Under the pieces are notes generated by a model. It saw only the letters and a list, made by a program, of their open reading frames with translations. It had not been told where the DNA came from and did no database searches. From positions 620,001 through 684,000 of the forward strand of contig NZ_BCWW01000003.1 in NCBI RefSeq assembly GCF_001894785.1: a stretch of DNA of 64,000 nucleotides, in the 5' to 3' direction. This document shows, one piece after another, positions 33,753 to 42,273 of this stretch. Origin of the DNA: Rhodococcoides fascians NBRC 12155 = LMG 3623 (GTDB lineage: Bacteria; Actinomycetota; Actinomycetes; Mycobacteriales; Mycobacteriaceae). The position numbers and the translations under genes were made by a program. Position 1 is the first letter of the stretch; each line of letters starts with the position of its first letter.

Positions 33753-34886
33753 GTGACCAGCCAGATGACCGTGCATGTCGAGCACACCGAGGCTCATCGA
33801 ATTGCGGCCCGGATAGTGACGCCTCTCGGCAAAGAGGCTGTGGTGACCACCGCGTCGAATTACGAGTTGGACCATTCGGCGACTCCGTGGCTTCCTCCGA
33901 TGCTGGTAGCGGGAATGCGAAAGAAGTGGAGTATCGCTTTCGACGGCCCGGTGGATTCGACGGCACTTCGAGGCGCTCCCGAGGCGCAGAAAGTGTTTCT
34001 CGACTGGTATCCCAGACGGTTTCATGGGATATCGGTATCGGCTGAACCTTCCGATGCACTGTCCGACGGCCGAGGGGTGGGTTGCTTCTTCAGTGGAGGC
34101 GTGGACAGCTTCTATTCGGCAATCACCCAATCCGATCGCATCACCCATTTGATATTCGTTCACGGTTTCGACATCTCCGCCGGGAACGAGGATTTGGCCT
34201 CTCGGGCACTGGCCAGTGCCCGAGACGCGGCCGCGGAGCTCGGCAAGCCGCTGATCGAGGTCAAGACCACGTTGAGGTCGGCGTTCGGAGACCGATTGCC
34301 GCTCGATTGGGGATACGACCTTCACGGAGCCGCCCTGGCTCACGTGGGGCTGGCGTTGTCGCAGCATGTGAGCACCGTCATGATTCCGTCGTCCAACAGT
34401 CGCTGGGATCTGCTGCCGTGGGGTTCCCATCCCGATCTGGACCCGCTGTGGTCGAGTAGCAGTGTCACGTTCGATCACCACGAGTTGGAGGTGAATCGGC
34501 TCGGCAAGCTCCGGCGGATAGGCCTGGACGAGACGGCGATGAAGCATCTACGGGTGTGCTGGGAGAATCGCGACGGTCGATTCAACTGCGGAGTGTGCTT
34601 CAAGTGCATCAGGACGAAGATCGGGTTGGCCGCTGCAGGTGCGGAGAGTGCTGCCCTTCCAGGACCCATCGATCTCCATGCGGTCAGGTCCTTGACGTTG
34701 ACGAACCGTCAGTGCCACCACCTGCGAAACGGGCTTGCTGCCATGGAAGAGGCAGGCGTGACCGACGATGGTGTGGTTGCGGCAGTAGACACGGCGATCC
34801 GCCGACGGCGCTGGCGACAGGCTGCGTCGTATTTACGACGAGCACGATCGATATCCATCGGCCTCATACGTCGTCGCGTGAGCTGA
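33753..34886 (+). CDS. PP-loop ATPase with C-terminal cysteine cluster (unknown function)
   Basis: A 377-residue protein. Residues ~1-110 form an uncharacterised domain (TPWLPPMLVAGMRKKWSIAF, FLDWYPRRF). A PP-loop motif, CFFSGGVDSFYSA, lies near residue ~112, as in asparagine synthetase, QueC, TtuA and ThiI-type adenylating enzymes. Further on are IPSSNSRWDLLPWGSHPDLDP and a cysteine cluster, VCWENRDGRFNCGVCFKC, whose CxxCxxC plus upstream Cys resembles the zinc site of QueC. It should adenylate a carbonyl or phosphate-activated substrate; the substrate is unknown. No queuosine or thiolation genes are adjacent; glycosyltransferases follow. GTG at 33753 and ATG at 33765 are both possible starts. 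Confidence 0.7.
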   Translation: MTSQMTVHVEHTEAHRIAARIVTPLGKEAVVTTASNYELDHSATPWLPPMLVAGMRKKWSIAFDGPVDSTALRGAPEAQKVFLDWYPRRFHGISVSAEPSDALSDGRGVGCFFSGGVDSFYSAITQSDRITHLIFVHGFDISAGNEDLASRALASARDAAAELGKPLIEVKTTLRSAFGDRLPLDWGYDLHGAALAHVGLALSQHVSTVMIPSSNSRWDLLPWGSHPDLDPLWSSSSVTFDHHELEVNRLGKLRRIGLDETAMKHLRVCWENRDGRFNCGVCFKCIRTKIGLAAAGAESAALPGPIDLHAVRSLTLTNRQCHHLRNGLAAMEEAGVTDDGVVAAVDTAIRRRRWRQAASYLRRARSISIGLIRRRVS

Positions 34887-35147
34887 GGCATTTCCGGCAA
34901 TATGGCGGATTCGAACAACATTCGATTATTAACGGGAATCGAATTCTTTCGAACGTCTTATGAGCACCATTGACCCGAAACGGTCTTTTGGATTGCTTAG
35001 CGCCGATAATCGCGTCACGCTGCAGTTTTCGGCGCTCTGAGCTGGGGCTGCTTCTTCGGCTGACTTTAGTGTTCGCGTGGCTGATGTCGTATCTTTATAC
35101 GCGTGCCTGCGCGTTCGGTAGGTGTCGAATTCAATCAGGGGATCGAA

Positions 35148-35990
35148 ATGAACACTCTCAGTGTGGTAATTCCGGTGCTCGACGAGGTCGACCACATCGG
35201 CGAATGCTTGAATCTGCTGCTCGATCAGGGAAACTGCATAGACCGTATCGTCGTGGTGGACAACGGCTCGACCGACGGGACGCTCGATCTGGTCGAGACC
35301 CTGTGCGAGGTCAATGACAAGGTGCAGTTGGTGCACGAGCCGAATCGGGGCGTCGTGCATGCCCGGAACACAGGCTTCGATCTCGTGCAGTCGTCCATCA
35401 TCGGCCGCATAGACGCCGATACGCGCGTCCGGCCCGGGTGGGCACGCTCCATCATCGAATTCTTCGGAGAGCACTCCACGGTTGCGGCAGCGGGCGGGCG
35501 AACCTACTTGTACGAGTCGCCGTGGGCCCGGCCTCTGGCGTGGCAACATGCTCGAGCGGAGCAGCGCGACCCGTCGGTGCGCAGCGCCTTGGCGGTATCG
35601 GGCAACAATTTCGCAATCCGCGCATCTGCTTGGCACGAGGTTCGGGATGTCGTCAGCGACAAGACCTGCGTGCACGAGGACATCGATCTGTGCTTGTCGT
35701 TGGTCGGCAAGAAGTTGCCGCTTGCTCAGAACGGCCGTATGAAGGCTGCGGTCTCCGGCCGGCGATCGGCTACCTCTCCGGTGAAGTACGTGAACTACGC
35801 GATCGCGGGCTACCGCTCCTACAAGGAGCACGGGCTCGCATCGGCCAAGCTGGCCCGGATCGTTGCGATCGATTGGCTCCTGCACACGCTGCGCTGGCCC
35901 ATCTCGAGAATGTTCTCGGCGGTGCCCTCGCGCGCGCTACCCGTCGACGACCGTGCGCTCTCCGACGAACGGATGCGAGAGGCCGCGTGA
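35148..35990 (+). CDS. Glycosyltransferase family 2 (first paralogue)
   Basis: A 280-residue GT-A glycosyltransferase with no membrane helix, so probably cytoplasmic and membrane-associated. It has NTLSVVIPVLDEVDHIGECL at the N-terminus, IVVVDNGSTDGT (nucleotide-sugar binding), a DAD metal motif in IGRIDADTRV, and the acceptor-side SGNNFAIR and HEDIDLCLSL motifs. The same motifs occur in the same order in the protein at 36775-37659, so they are paralogues. AGGGGATCG precedes the ATG. It overlaps the acyltransferase start by 4 nt. Confidence 0.85.
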   Translation: MNTLSVVIPVLDEVDHIGECLNLLLDQGNCIDRIVVVDNGSTDGTLDLVETLCEVNDKVQLVHEPNRGVVHARNTGFDLVQSSIIGRIDADTRVRPGWARSIIEFFGEHSTVAAAGGRTYLYESPWARPLAWQHARAEQRDPSVRSALAVSGNNFAIRASAWHEVRDVVSDKTCVHEDIDLCLSLVGKKLPLAQNGRMKAAVSGRRSATSPVKYVNYAIAGYRSYKEHGLASAKLARIVAIDWLLHTLRWPISRMFSAVPSRALPVDDRALSDERMREAA

Positions 35991-36607
35991 ACCTGCGCTC
36001 CCTGATCCCGACCTGGGCGAGCGACTCGTCGAACGTCAAGTGGGCCCTCTTTCAGATGCGTCAGGCAACCCTCGTGTCGGTGGCGAACCTGCCGTTCGTT
36101 CCGGCGGTACTGCGGGCGACCTTGCTGCGGCCGGCGGGAGTCCGGACGGACGGGCCGTGCTTGATATACGGCGGCGCGATGATCCAGGGTCGCGGGTCGG
36201 TACGGATGGGCACCGGGGTCTTCGTGAATTTCGGGTGCCACTTCGACACTGTTGCCGACATCGTGATCGGTGACGATGTGTTCCTGGCGGACCACGTTCG
36301 GATCATCACCAGTACCCATGACGTCGGACCGTCGTGGCGACGGGCAGGCTTGCTGCGGGGCGAGTCGGTCACCATCGGGCGAGGCACGTGGATCGGGTCC
36401 GGTGTGGTGATCATGCCCGGGGTCCGCATCGGTGAGGGATGCATCATCGGGGCGAACTCGTTGGTGACCAAGGATTGCGAACCGGACGCGGTGTACGTCG
36501 GCAGTCCAGCCGCTCGTCGCCGGGAGTTGAACGATCTACCCGACGCGCGAGCCATAGCGGGCGCGACGCCTGATTTCGAGAGCAATACTCTGACGAACGA
36601 TCGATAA
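35987..36607 (+). CDS. Hexapeptide-repeat acyltransferase
   Basis: A 206-residue left-handed beta-helix acyltransferase of the WbbJ/maltose-acetyltransferase type. Isoleucine-patch repeats run from residue ~60 (MIQGRGSVRMGTGVFVNFGC, then IVIGDDVFLADHVRI) through a THDVG catalytic-type His to VTIGRGTWIGSGVVI and VRIGEGCIIGANSLV. It likely O-acetylates a sugar built by the flanking glycosyltransferases. GTG at 35987 overlaps the preceding stop (GTGA), indicating coupling. Confidence 0.85.
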   Translation: MNLRSLIPTWASDSSNVKWALFQMRQATLVSVANLPFVPAVLRATLLRPAGVRTDGPCLIYGGAMIQGRGSVRMGTGVFVNFGCHFDTVADIVIGDDVFLADHVRIITSTHDVGPSWRRAGLLRGESVTIGRGTWIGSGVVIMPGVRIGEGCIIGANSLVTKDCEPDAVYVGSPAARRRELNDLPDARAIAGATPDFESNTLTNDR

Positions 36608-36640
36608 AGCGCTTGTCGATATCGACAAAAGGCTATTATC
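36601..36640. promoter_or_regulatory. Dyad with a perfect 16-bp palindrome
   Basis: TTGTCGATATCGACAA (36612-36627) is perfectly palindromic and is framed by CGATAA and TTATCG at 36601-36606 and 36635-36640; the left one includes the acyltransferase stop codon. It may be a dimeric repressor operator or a terminator. A second short hairpin, GATGATG-TAG-CATCATC, lies at 36674-36690. Both precede the second glycosyltransferase by 85-160 bp. Confidence 0.5.
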
Positions 36641-36774
36641 GATCCGAAATTGGACGACTTATTTCGTCGAATTGATGATGTAGCATCATCTGCGTCAGAG
36701 GCTCGGCACTCTTTGCATTCGCTTCGGAAATTGTCGAGCTACGCATTGCCAAAAAGGTGTCAGGGGTTGGCGTT

Positions 36775-37659
36775 GTGAACACTCTTTCTGTTGTTGTGCC
36801 CGCATTCGACGAACAGGCGCATTTGGGTGGATGCCTGGACGCTTTATTGGCGCAACGTGAACACATTCACGAAATAATCGTGGTGGACAACAATTCCACC
36901 GACGATACCGCCGGCGTGGTAGCGAGCTACAGCCGCCGGTTTCCGGAGATAGTTCTGGTCCGGGAGTCGAAGCGAGGCGTCGTTCATGCGCGCAACGCCG
37001 GTTTCGATCGGGCCGAAGGATCCATCATCGGACGTATCGATGCGGACACTCGGGTAGCTCCGGATTGGGCCGAGTCGATTCTGGATTTCTTCGACCGCAG
37101 ACTGGACTACGCGGCGGTGACCGGGCCGATCTACCTGTACGACTCCCCGTGGGCTGCACCGTACGGCGCGTACGTGGACTACTCCACCAAGCGCAAACCC
37201 GACGAGTTACGGGTCTCGGCGGCCTCGGGTAACAACTTCGCCATTCGCCGCTCCGCTTGGGAAGCCGCCCGCGACCGCGTGAGTCTGCGTACCGACCTGC
37301 ACGAGGATATCGATCTCTCGCTGTGCCTGTACCGCGTCGGTCTCCAGATCGCGCTGATCAAAACGATGTGCGTCGAGGTGTCCGGTCGGCGGCTGCTGAC
37401 TCCGCCCCTCGAATATCGTCATTATGTGCTCAGTTCCTACCGAACATGGGCCCACCACGATTTGGCGAACAAGGCGCTGCGTCGACTGTTGATCGCGGAC
37501 ATGATTCTGCATACCGTGCATTGGCCGTTGACTCGAATTTTGTCCGGATGCGAGCCGCGAATTCTGCCGGTGTCGCATTCGAACGAGGGCGTGACATCGC
37601 AACAATATTCGTCACCTGTTCGCGATGGCGAATATGCCACCACGGCGTCGGCCGAGTGA
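36775..37659 (+). CDS. Glycosyltransferase family 2 (second paralogue)
   Basis: A 294-residue GT-A glycosyltransferase closely matching the gene at 35148: NTLSVVVPAFDEQAHLGGCL, IVVDNNSTDDT, IGRIDADTRV, SGNNFAIRRSAW and HEDIDLSLCL are in the same order. It carries ~20 extra polar residues at the C-terminus. GTG at 36775 is chosen because family homology begins there and AGGGG lies 9 nt upstream; GTG 36757 would add six residues. It has its own upstream region with palindromes, so it may be regulated separately from the first cluster genes. Confidence 0.85.
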   Translation: MNTLSVVVPAFDEQAHLGGCLDALLAQREHIHEIIVVDNNSTDDTAGVVASYSRRFPEIVLVRESKRGVVHARNAGFDRAEGSIIGRIDADTRVAPDWAESILDFFDRRLDYAAVTGPIYLYDSPWAAPYGAYVDYSTKRKPDELRVSAASGNNFAIRRSAWEAARDRVSLRTDLHEDIDLSLCLYRVGLQIALIKTMCVEVSGRRLLTPPLEYRHYVLSSYRTWAHHDLANKALRRLLIADMILHTVHWPLTRILSGCEPRILPVSHSNEGVTSQQYSSPVRDGEYATTASAE

Positions 37660-37879
37660 ATTCACGGCTGATTCGAGCGGTACGCGACGATTGTCCGATC
37701 GGTAGCGCCGATAGACTCGCTGTATCTGCTGCGCCCCCGGAACCGGCCCCACGGTTCGATACAGGCCCGCGTGATCGCCGACGCGGTGTTACTGTCTCGT
37801 AGTTCTTCGACCCGCGGGTATCCGAGAGTCGAGTCGGGGTGGGCCGGTCGGGCGGCCGTGTAGCAGGCGGGGGCGTGTC

Positions 37880-38751
37880 GTGCGCTTCGATGTTCGGACG
37901 TTCGTCGTCGGTCTTGCCGTGTCTCTGCTGACGGGACAGCTCGTCGGGACTGCGTCGGCGGACGTCGTCGTCGACAACCCCGTCCACTACGTCGCTCTGG
38001 GCGACTCCAGGGCCGCCGGGCCCGCGTGGTTGTCCTATGCCGGCGGAGACGGTTGTGGACGATCCGACGCGGCGTATCCGGCCATGATCGCGAGCGCACT
38101 GCACCCTGTGTCCTTCGCCAGCGTGGCGTGCACGGGGCGACGAGCGCACACGTCGTGTCCACGCCGCAGAGCACGTACACGCCACTGCCTCATCGTGTCC
38201 CGGTTCAGATCGATGCGCTGCGGCCTCATACGACGCTGGTGACCCTCTCGATAGGCGGCAACGACCTGAATTGGGCGCAGTTGATCGGGCCGTGCCTGCA
38301 ACCTGTGCCGCAGGAAGATCCTCGGTGCCGGAACAACCCCGTGGTCCTCCAGGAGATCGATCAGAGGCTCGGGCAGCTGGGGCCGGTGTTGGACGGGGTC
38401 CTCGACGCCATTACGCAGCGTTCACCACTCGCCGTCGTCGTGCTGGTCGGTCACGGTGGTTACTTCGACCATCAGGGCTGTTTCCCGGACTCGAATCTGC
38501 ACGGTGCCGACGCGGCGTTCGTGCAGGACTTCTTCGTCCGGTTCGATTCCGTGCTTCGAGACAGTGCCGTCAGGCATGGGGCGACATTCGTCGATGTGGC
38601 GGGGCCGGCCGTCGGCCACGACGCATGCGCACCGATTTCCGAGCGCTGGTTCACGGGCTCGATGACGTTCGGTCCGACACCGTTCTTGCATCCGACCCCG
38701 CTGGGCAGCGCTGCGATGGCGGGATTGGTGCTCGACGCAATCGGTCGGTGA
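37880..38751 (+). pseudogene. SGNH/GDSL hydrolase, split by a frameshift
   Basis: The two halves of one secreted SGNH hydrolase lie in different frames. The first half (37880 to ~38137) has a signal peptide (VGLAVSLLTGQLVGTASA) and the nucleophile block ALGDSRAAGPAW. The second half (from ~38138) continues ATSAHVVSTPQSTYTPLP with the IGGNDLNW block and the catalytic-His block FLHPTPLGSAAMAG. The frames join correctly if one G is added to the GGGG run at 38134-38137, so a 1-nt deletion in a homopolymer is the simplest explanation: a real mutation, phase variation or a sequencing error. An intact enzyme would be a ~290-residue lipase/esterase. Confidence 0.8.
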
Positions 38752-38914
38752 CGTCGCGTCGTCGGTCACAATGCGCGGGGACAAGACCCAGTGACACATC
38801 CTGTTGAACAAACGATCATCTGCGTACCGGTCGGCCCGGTAGATTGACGGGTTATATCGTGAACCGACGATCCGAGCGCTGGATCTGCCCCTGCAACTTC
38901 CATACGGAGTGTGA

Positions 38915-39367
38915 ATGTCGTTCGAGATCGTCGACCTCCCCGAAACGTGGGTCGCCGGTCTCCCCGTTCGCAGTCCCAAACGAGCACTCGGGCGGTTGAA
39001 CGATCCTGCCCTCAACCAGGCGTGGTCCGCCGTGCTCAATCAGGAGACTGCCGGACCGCTTGCGTCGATCTACACGGACTTCGCCCCTGGAATCGGATCG
39101 TACAATACACAGATAGTCGGTTACCAGTGCTCGTCGCTCGCGCAGGTGACGCGTGGGCATTTGATCGCAAAAGTGCCGTCTGCAAAATATGCCCGATTCT
39201 CCGCGGTGGGTTATTTTCCCGACGTTCTCACTCGATTGTGGAATCAGATCGATCACGCCGAGGAGAACGGGGAGATAGTGCGATCGTTCACCGGTGATTA
39301 CGAGTGCTACCCGCACGCCTACAAAGTCGACCTGTATTTGGCCATCACGCAGCCCGGCGGTTCGTGA
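38915..39367 (+). CDS. GyrI-like effector-binding protein (first of tandem pair)
   Basis: A 150-residue protein consisting of a single GyrI-like / AraC-effector-binding domain: FEIVDLPETWVAGLPVRSP, SIYTDFAPGIGSYNTQIVGY and a late YARFSAVGYFPDVLTRLWNQI segment. No DNA-binding domain is attached. Such stand-alone domains bind hydrophobic small molecules and some hydrolyse or sequester toxins. The stop overlaps the next gene start (TGATG), so the pair is co-translated. Confidence 0.7.
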   Translation: MSFEIVDLPETWVAGLPVRSPKRALGRLNDPALNQAWSAVLNQETAGPLASIYTDFAPGIGSYNTQIVGYQCSSLAQVTRGHLIAKVPSAKYARFSAVGYFPDVLTRLWNQIDHAEENGEIVRSFTGDYECYPHAYKVDLYLAITQPGGS

Positions 39368-39801
39368 TGAGCTTTCGGATCACCGCGCGCAGTGCCGAAT
39401 TGTTCGGTGGGTTGGTGGCACCGCGGGTGGAGCCCGGTGCCGAGGCCAGTTGCAGCGAATGGATGGGATTCCTCCGAGATCGCGTGCGCGAGAAGAACAT
39501 CGATGCCACGGAGGTGGCCACCGTGTATGTCCCCGATGCGCACGGCACCGTCAATGCACTCGTCGGTGTCCCGCTGGACTCGCCGAGTGACGTCGCTGTG
39601 GGAGATGTGTTCGTATCCATACCGACTGGTGTGTTTGCAGTGTTCGTGCCCAGTGGTGGTCTCGCGGATCCGATCGAAGACGTCTGGGCGCAAGTCGACG
39701 AATGCGTTCGATCCGGGACGCTATTCCGTGCTTACGCCGAGGAAGTAGAAGTCGTTACGAATGCTGGAGAAGTGGAACTTTTCGTTTCGATCGTTTTGTA
39801 A
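39367..39801 (+). CDS. GyrI-like effector-binding protein (second of tandem pair)
   Basis: A 144-residue protein with the same apparent fold as its neighbour: ITARSAELFGGLVAPRVEP, VYVPDAHGTVNALVGVPL, then GVFAVFVPSGGLADPIEDVW and a C-terminal EVELFVSIVL strand. Sequence identity to the first copy is low, so assignment is by pattern and position. ATG overlaps the previous stop by one base. The pair might form a heterodimer. Confidence 0.55.
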   Translation: MSFRITARSAELFGGLVAPRVEPGAEASCSEWMGFLRDRVREKNIDATEVATVYVPDAHGTVNALVGVPLDSPSDVAVGDVFVSIPTGVFAVFVPSGGLADPIEDVWAQVDECVRSGTLFRAYAEEVEVVTNAGEVELFVSIVL

Positions 39802-39991
39802 ACGAGGTCTTCTTCATGTATTTGTCACTTTCGAATCACAAAATCGCCGACGAACCGGTTACTATTGGCGAGCGCTGACAAGCCCGTATAGGGAACGTGA
39901 ATTCGAGTTCGTGGGTTCAGCACCCGGGAGCCAGCGCGGACCACAAGGTGTCGATGTCATCGCAGGATCGACTGAGCAGGGGTGTAGCAAC

Positions 39992-40666
39992 ATGGTGAGA
40001 CAACTCAGGGCCGAAGCCACTCGCGCGGCGGCGCTGCGCGCTGCAGCAGATCTCTTCCTCGACGTCGGGCATGCCAATGCCACGCTGAGTCAGGTGTCGG
40101 CGCAGTCCGGCGTGACCAAGGGCGCGCTGTACTTCCATTTCGCGTCCAAGGAAGAACTCGCTCGCGCCATCGTCGACGAAGGTCACGAGCGCGTGTCCAC
40201 GGCCTGCGCGGGGCTGGTGGACAGCCGCAGCCCAGCCCTCGAGTCCGTCATCGGAATCTCGTACTCGGTTCTCGAACTGGCAGCGTCGGATCCGCTCGTT
40301 CGTGTGATGTACAGGTTGCAGATGGAGATCGACGGGTCCGACACCGCTCGCGGAAGCGTGTTCGGCACCTGGGGCAACATCTTCGAGCATCTTTTCGAGC
40401 GGGCCATCGAGCACGGCGACGTCGCCGACCACCTGGACGCAGGCAACGCGGCGCTGCTGGTGTGCGAAATGCTGGCCGGAGTTCTGATGGTGTCCGAGGC
40501 GCAGTCGCGTCTGGAGGATGCGCCGTCGCGTATGGAGAAGGTGTGGAACACCGTGCTGCCGTCGTTGGTGCCTGCCGACAAGCTGGCCTACTTCCGCGAA
40601 TTCGCAGCTCGCAGCCTCTCGAGCTTCGTGCGCGAGAACATCGATTCGAGCTCGGTCACCGTCTGA
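39992..40666 (+). CDS. TetR regulator of the gamma-butyrolactone-receptor (ScbR/ArpA) type
   Basis: A 224-residue repressor. The N-terminal HTH begins MVRQLRAEATRAAALRAAADLF and has TKGALYFHFASKEELARAI, the hallmark of ScbR/ArpA-like receptors. The C-terminal ligand domain is helical with EMLAGVLMVSEAQSRLED. These receptors bind gamma-butyrolactone-type autoregulators and control secondary metabolism. No AfsA-type synthase is in the window. ATG 39992 with CAGGGGTGT upstream. The 190-bp region upstream is AT-richer and contains AACCGGTT at 39853-39860, a possible operator core. Confidence 0.8.
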   Translation: MVRQLRAEATRAAALRAAADLFLDVGHANATLSQVSAQSGVTKGALYFHFASKEELARAIVDEGHERVSTACAGLVDSRSPALESVIGISYSVLELAASDPLVRVMYRLQMEIDGSDTARGSVFGTWGNIFEHLFERAIEHGDVADHLDAGNAALLVCEMLAGVLMVSEAQSRLEDAPSRMEKVWNTVLPSLVPADKLAYFREFAARSLSSFVRENIDSSSVTV

Positions 40667-40735
40667 CGTTCTCGTCGCCCGGGGTGCTTGCTGCACGCCG
40701 ACGTGAGGCGCACACTGTGTGACATGGAACACAGG

Positions 40736-40879
40736 ATGTCGGACAACGAGCTCCGGAAAGCGATCGGCACTCTGCAGCACCGCGCGGACGATGCGCGAAA
40801 GCGAGGTGCCGACGACGAGGCGACGCGTATCGAGAACACCGTCGCCGATTACCGAGACGAGATGTCGCAGAGATTGTGA
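40736..40879 (+). CDS. Small charged hypothetical protein
   Basis: A 47-residue helical, highly charged protein (MSDNELRKAIGTLQHRADDA ... TVADYRDEMSQRL). No family recognised. ATG at 40736 has GGAACA upstream; an ATG at 40724 is also in frame. It stands between the TetR and SDR genes on the same strand. Confidence 0.45.
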   Translation: MSDNELRKAIGTLQHRADDARKRGADDEATRIENTVADYRDEMSQRL

Positions 40880-40953
40880 CGGCCCTGTCGGTCGTCACCG
40901 CGTAGGGTCGGAATCGACCTGACACGTGGCAACCGGTGGGGGAACAAGCTTCG

Positions 40954-41856
40954 ATGGCTACATACGATCTGCGCGGCAAGAAGACGTTGATCACGGGAGC
41001 GGGCAGCGGAATCGGCCGGGCGACGGCCATCGCGGCTGCAGCTGTGGGAGCTGAACTGTTCCTGACCGACATCAACGCCTCCGGGCTTGCCGAGACCGTG
41101 GACCTGGTCGGTCGAGCGGGCGGAACGGTCAGCCACTCCTTGCCCTTCGACGTCTCCGATTTCGAAGCGGTCACCGCCTTCGCGGACGATATTCACGCCG
41201 AGTTCGGCAGCCTCGACGTCGTGATGAACGTCGCGGGCATCTCGGCGTGGGGCACCGTCGAGAATCTGGAGCATCGGCATTGGAAGTCCATGGTCGATGT
41301 CAATCTCATGGGTCCCATCCATGTCATCGAGAAATTCCTCCCGCCGATGATCGAGGCGGGCCGCGGTGGGCATCTGGTCAACGTCTCGTCCGCGGCGGGA
41401 TTGATTCCTTTGCCCTGGCACGCTGCGTACAGCGCCAGCAAGTACGGCCTTCGTGGCGTGTCCGAAGTTCTTCGATACGACCTCAAACGTCACGGAATCG
41501 GCGTCAGCCTCGTCGTGCCCGGTGGGGTCAAGACCGGCCTGGTGCAGACGCTGCAGATCGCCGGTATCGATCGAGACGATCCTCGGGTGCAGAAGCTGCA
41601 GCACCGGTTCGAGAAGCGTGCTGTCGAACCGTCGGTCGTGGCCGATGCGATTCTCGCCGGTATCGCCAAACGCAAGTACCTCGTGTACTCCTCCAACGAC
41701 ATTCGCTTCGGTTACTGGATCTCGCGAAAGTTCGCGCCACCGTACGAGTTCGTGCTGCAACGAGCGAACGATCAGTTCTCCAAACTGCTCGAGCCGCGTC
41801 GCACCGACGGGGCGTCGAAGTCGACGTCCAGTGTGCGGGCACCGGGGCCGGAGTAG
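40954..41856 (+). CDS. SDR-family NAD(P)-dependent oxidoreductase
   Basis: A 300-residue short-chain dehydrogenase. The cofactor motif TLITGAGSGIGRATAI, NVAGISAW, VNVSSAAG (catalytic Ser) and the YSASK catalytic Tyr-Lys pair are all present. The C-terminal ~50 residues extend beyond a typical SDR and include aromatic, basic segments that could associate with membrane. The last 85 bp overlap the 3' end of soxR on the other strand. ATG 40954 with GGGGGAAC upstream. Substrate unknown. Confidence 0.85.
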   Translation: MATYDLRGKKTLITGAGSGIGRATAIAAAAVGAELFLTDINASGLAETVDLVGRAGGTVSHSLPFDVSDFEAVTAFADDIHAEFGSLDVVMNVAGISAWGTVENLEHRHWKSMVDVNLMGPIHVIEKFLPPMIEAGRGGHLVNVSSAAGLIPLPWHAAYSASKYGLRGVSEVLRYDLKRHGIGVSLVVPGGVKTGLVQTLQIAGIDRDDPRVQKLQHRFEKRAVEPSVVADAILAGIAKRKYLVYSSNDIRFGYWISRKFAPPYEFVLQRANDQFSKLLEPRRTDGASKSTSSVRAPGPE

Positions 41857-42266
41857 GAGAGCCGGTCGTGCGGGTTGGCCAGAGCGCAGCCGGCCAACGA
41901 CAGACAACCACAGCCGATGCACCCGGTCAGATCGTCCCGTAAGCGAACCAACTGCTCGATACGCGAGTCCAGTTCGCGATGCCACCGCGTCGACAGCCTG
42001 GCCCAGTCCTCGCGGGTGGGCGTTCGCTCGTCCGGAAGTTCGCTCAACGCCTGACGGATGGTCGCGAGAGGGATTCCCACCTTCTGCGAGATACGAATGA
42101 ACGCCACTCTGCGCAAAGTCTCGCGGTGAAACCTGCGCTGGTTGCCCGATGTTCGTCGACTGCTGATCAAGCCCTGCTTCTCGTAGAAATGCAACGCGGA
42201 CACGGCGACGCCGCTGCGCTCCGACAGCTGGCCTGGAGTCAGTTCACGGACGTTCCACTCGGGCAT
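41772..42266 (-). CDS. soxR: Redox-sensing MerR-family regulator SoxR
   Basis: A 164-residue SoxR. The MerR HTH ([26 protein letters not shown]), a dimerisation helix, and the [2Fe-2S] cluster motif [12 protein letters not shown] (Cx2CxCx5C) are all present. It senses redox-cycling compounds and activates a few target promoters. ATG at 42266 has GAGG 8 nt upstream; a GTG at 42272 is possible. The 3' end overlaps the convergent SDR gene by 85 bp. Confidence 0.93.
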   Translation of the reverse strand: MPEWNVRELTPGQLSERSGVAVSALHFYEKQGLISSRRTSGNQRRFHRETLRRVAFIRISQKVGIPLATIRQALSELPDERTPTREDWARLSTRWHRELDSRIEQLVRLRDDLTGCIGCGCLSLAGCALANPHDRLSYSGPGARTLDVDFDAPSVRRGSSSLEN

Positions 42267-42273
42267 CGGCACG

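Noticed and set aside
37257..37802. Alternative frame open across the end of the second glycosyltransferase into the gap
   Set aside because: Composition is Arg-rich and motif-free; it overlaps a confident gene.
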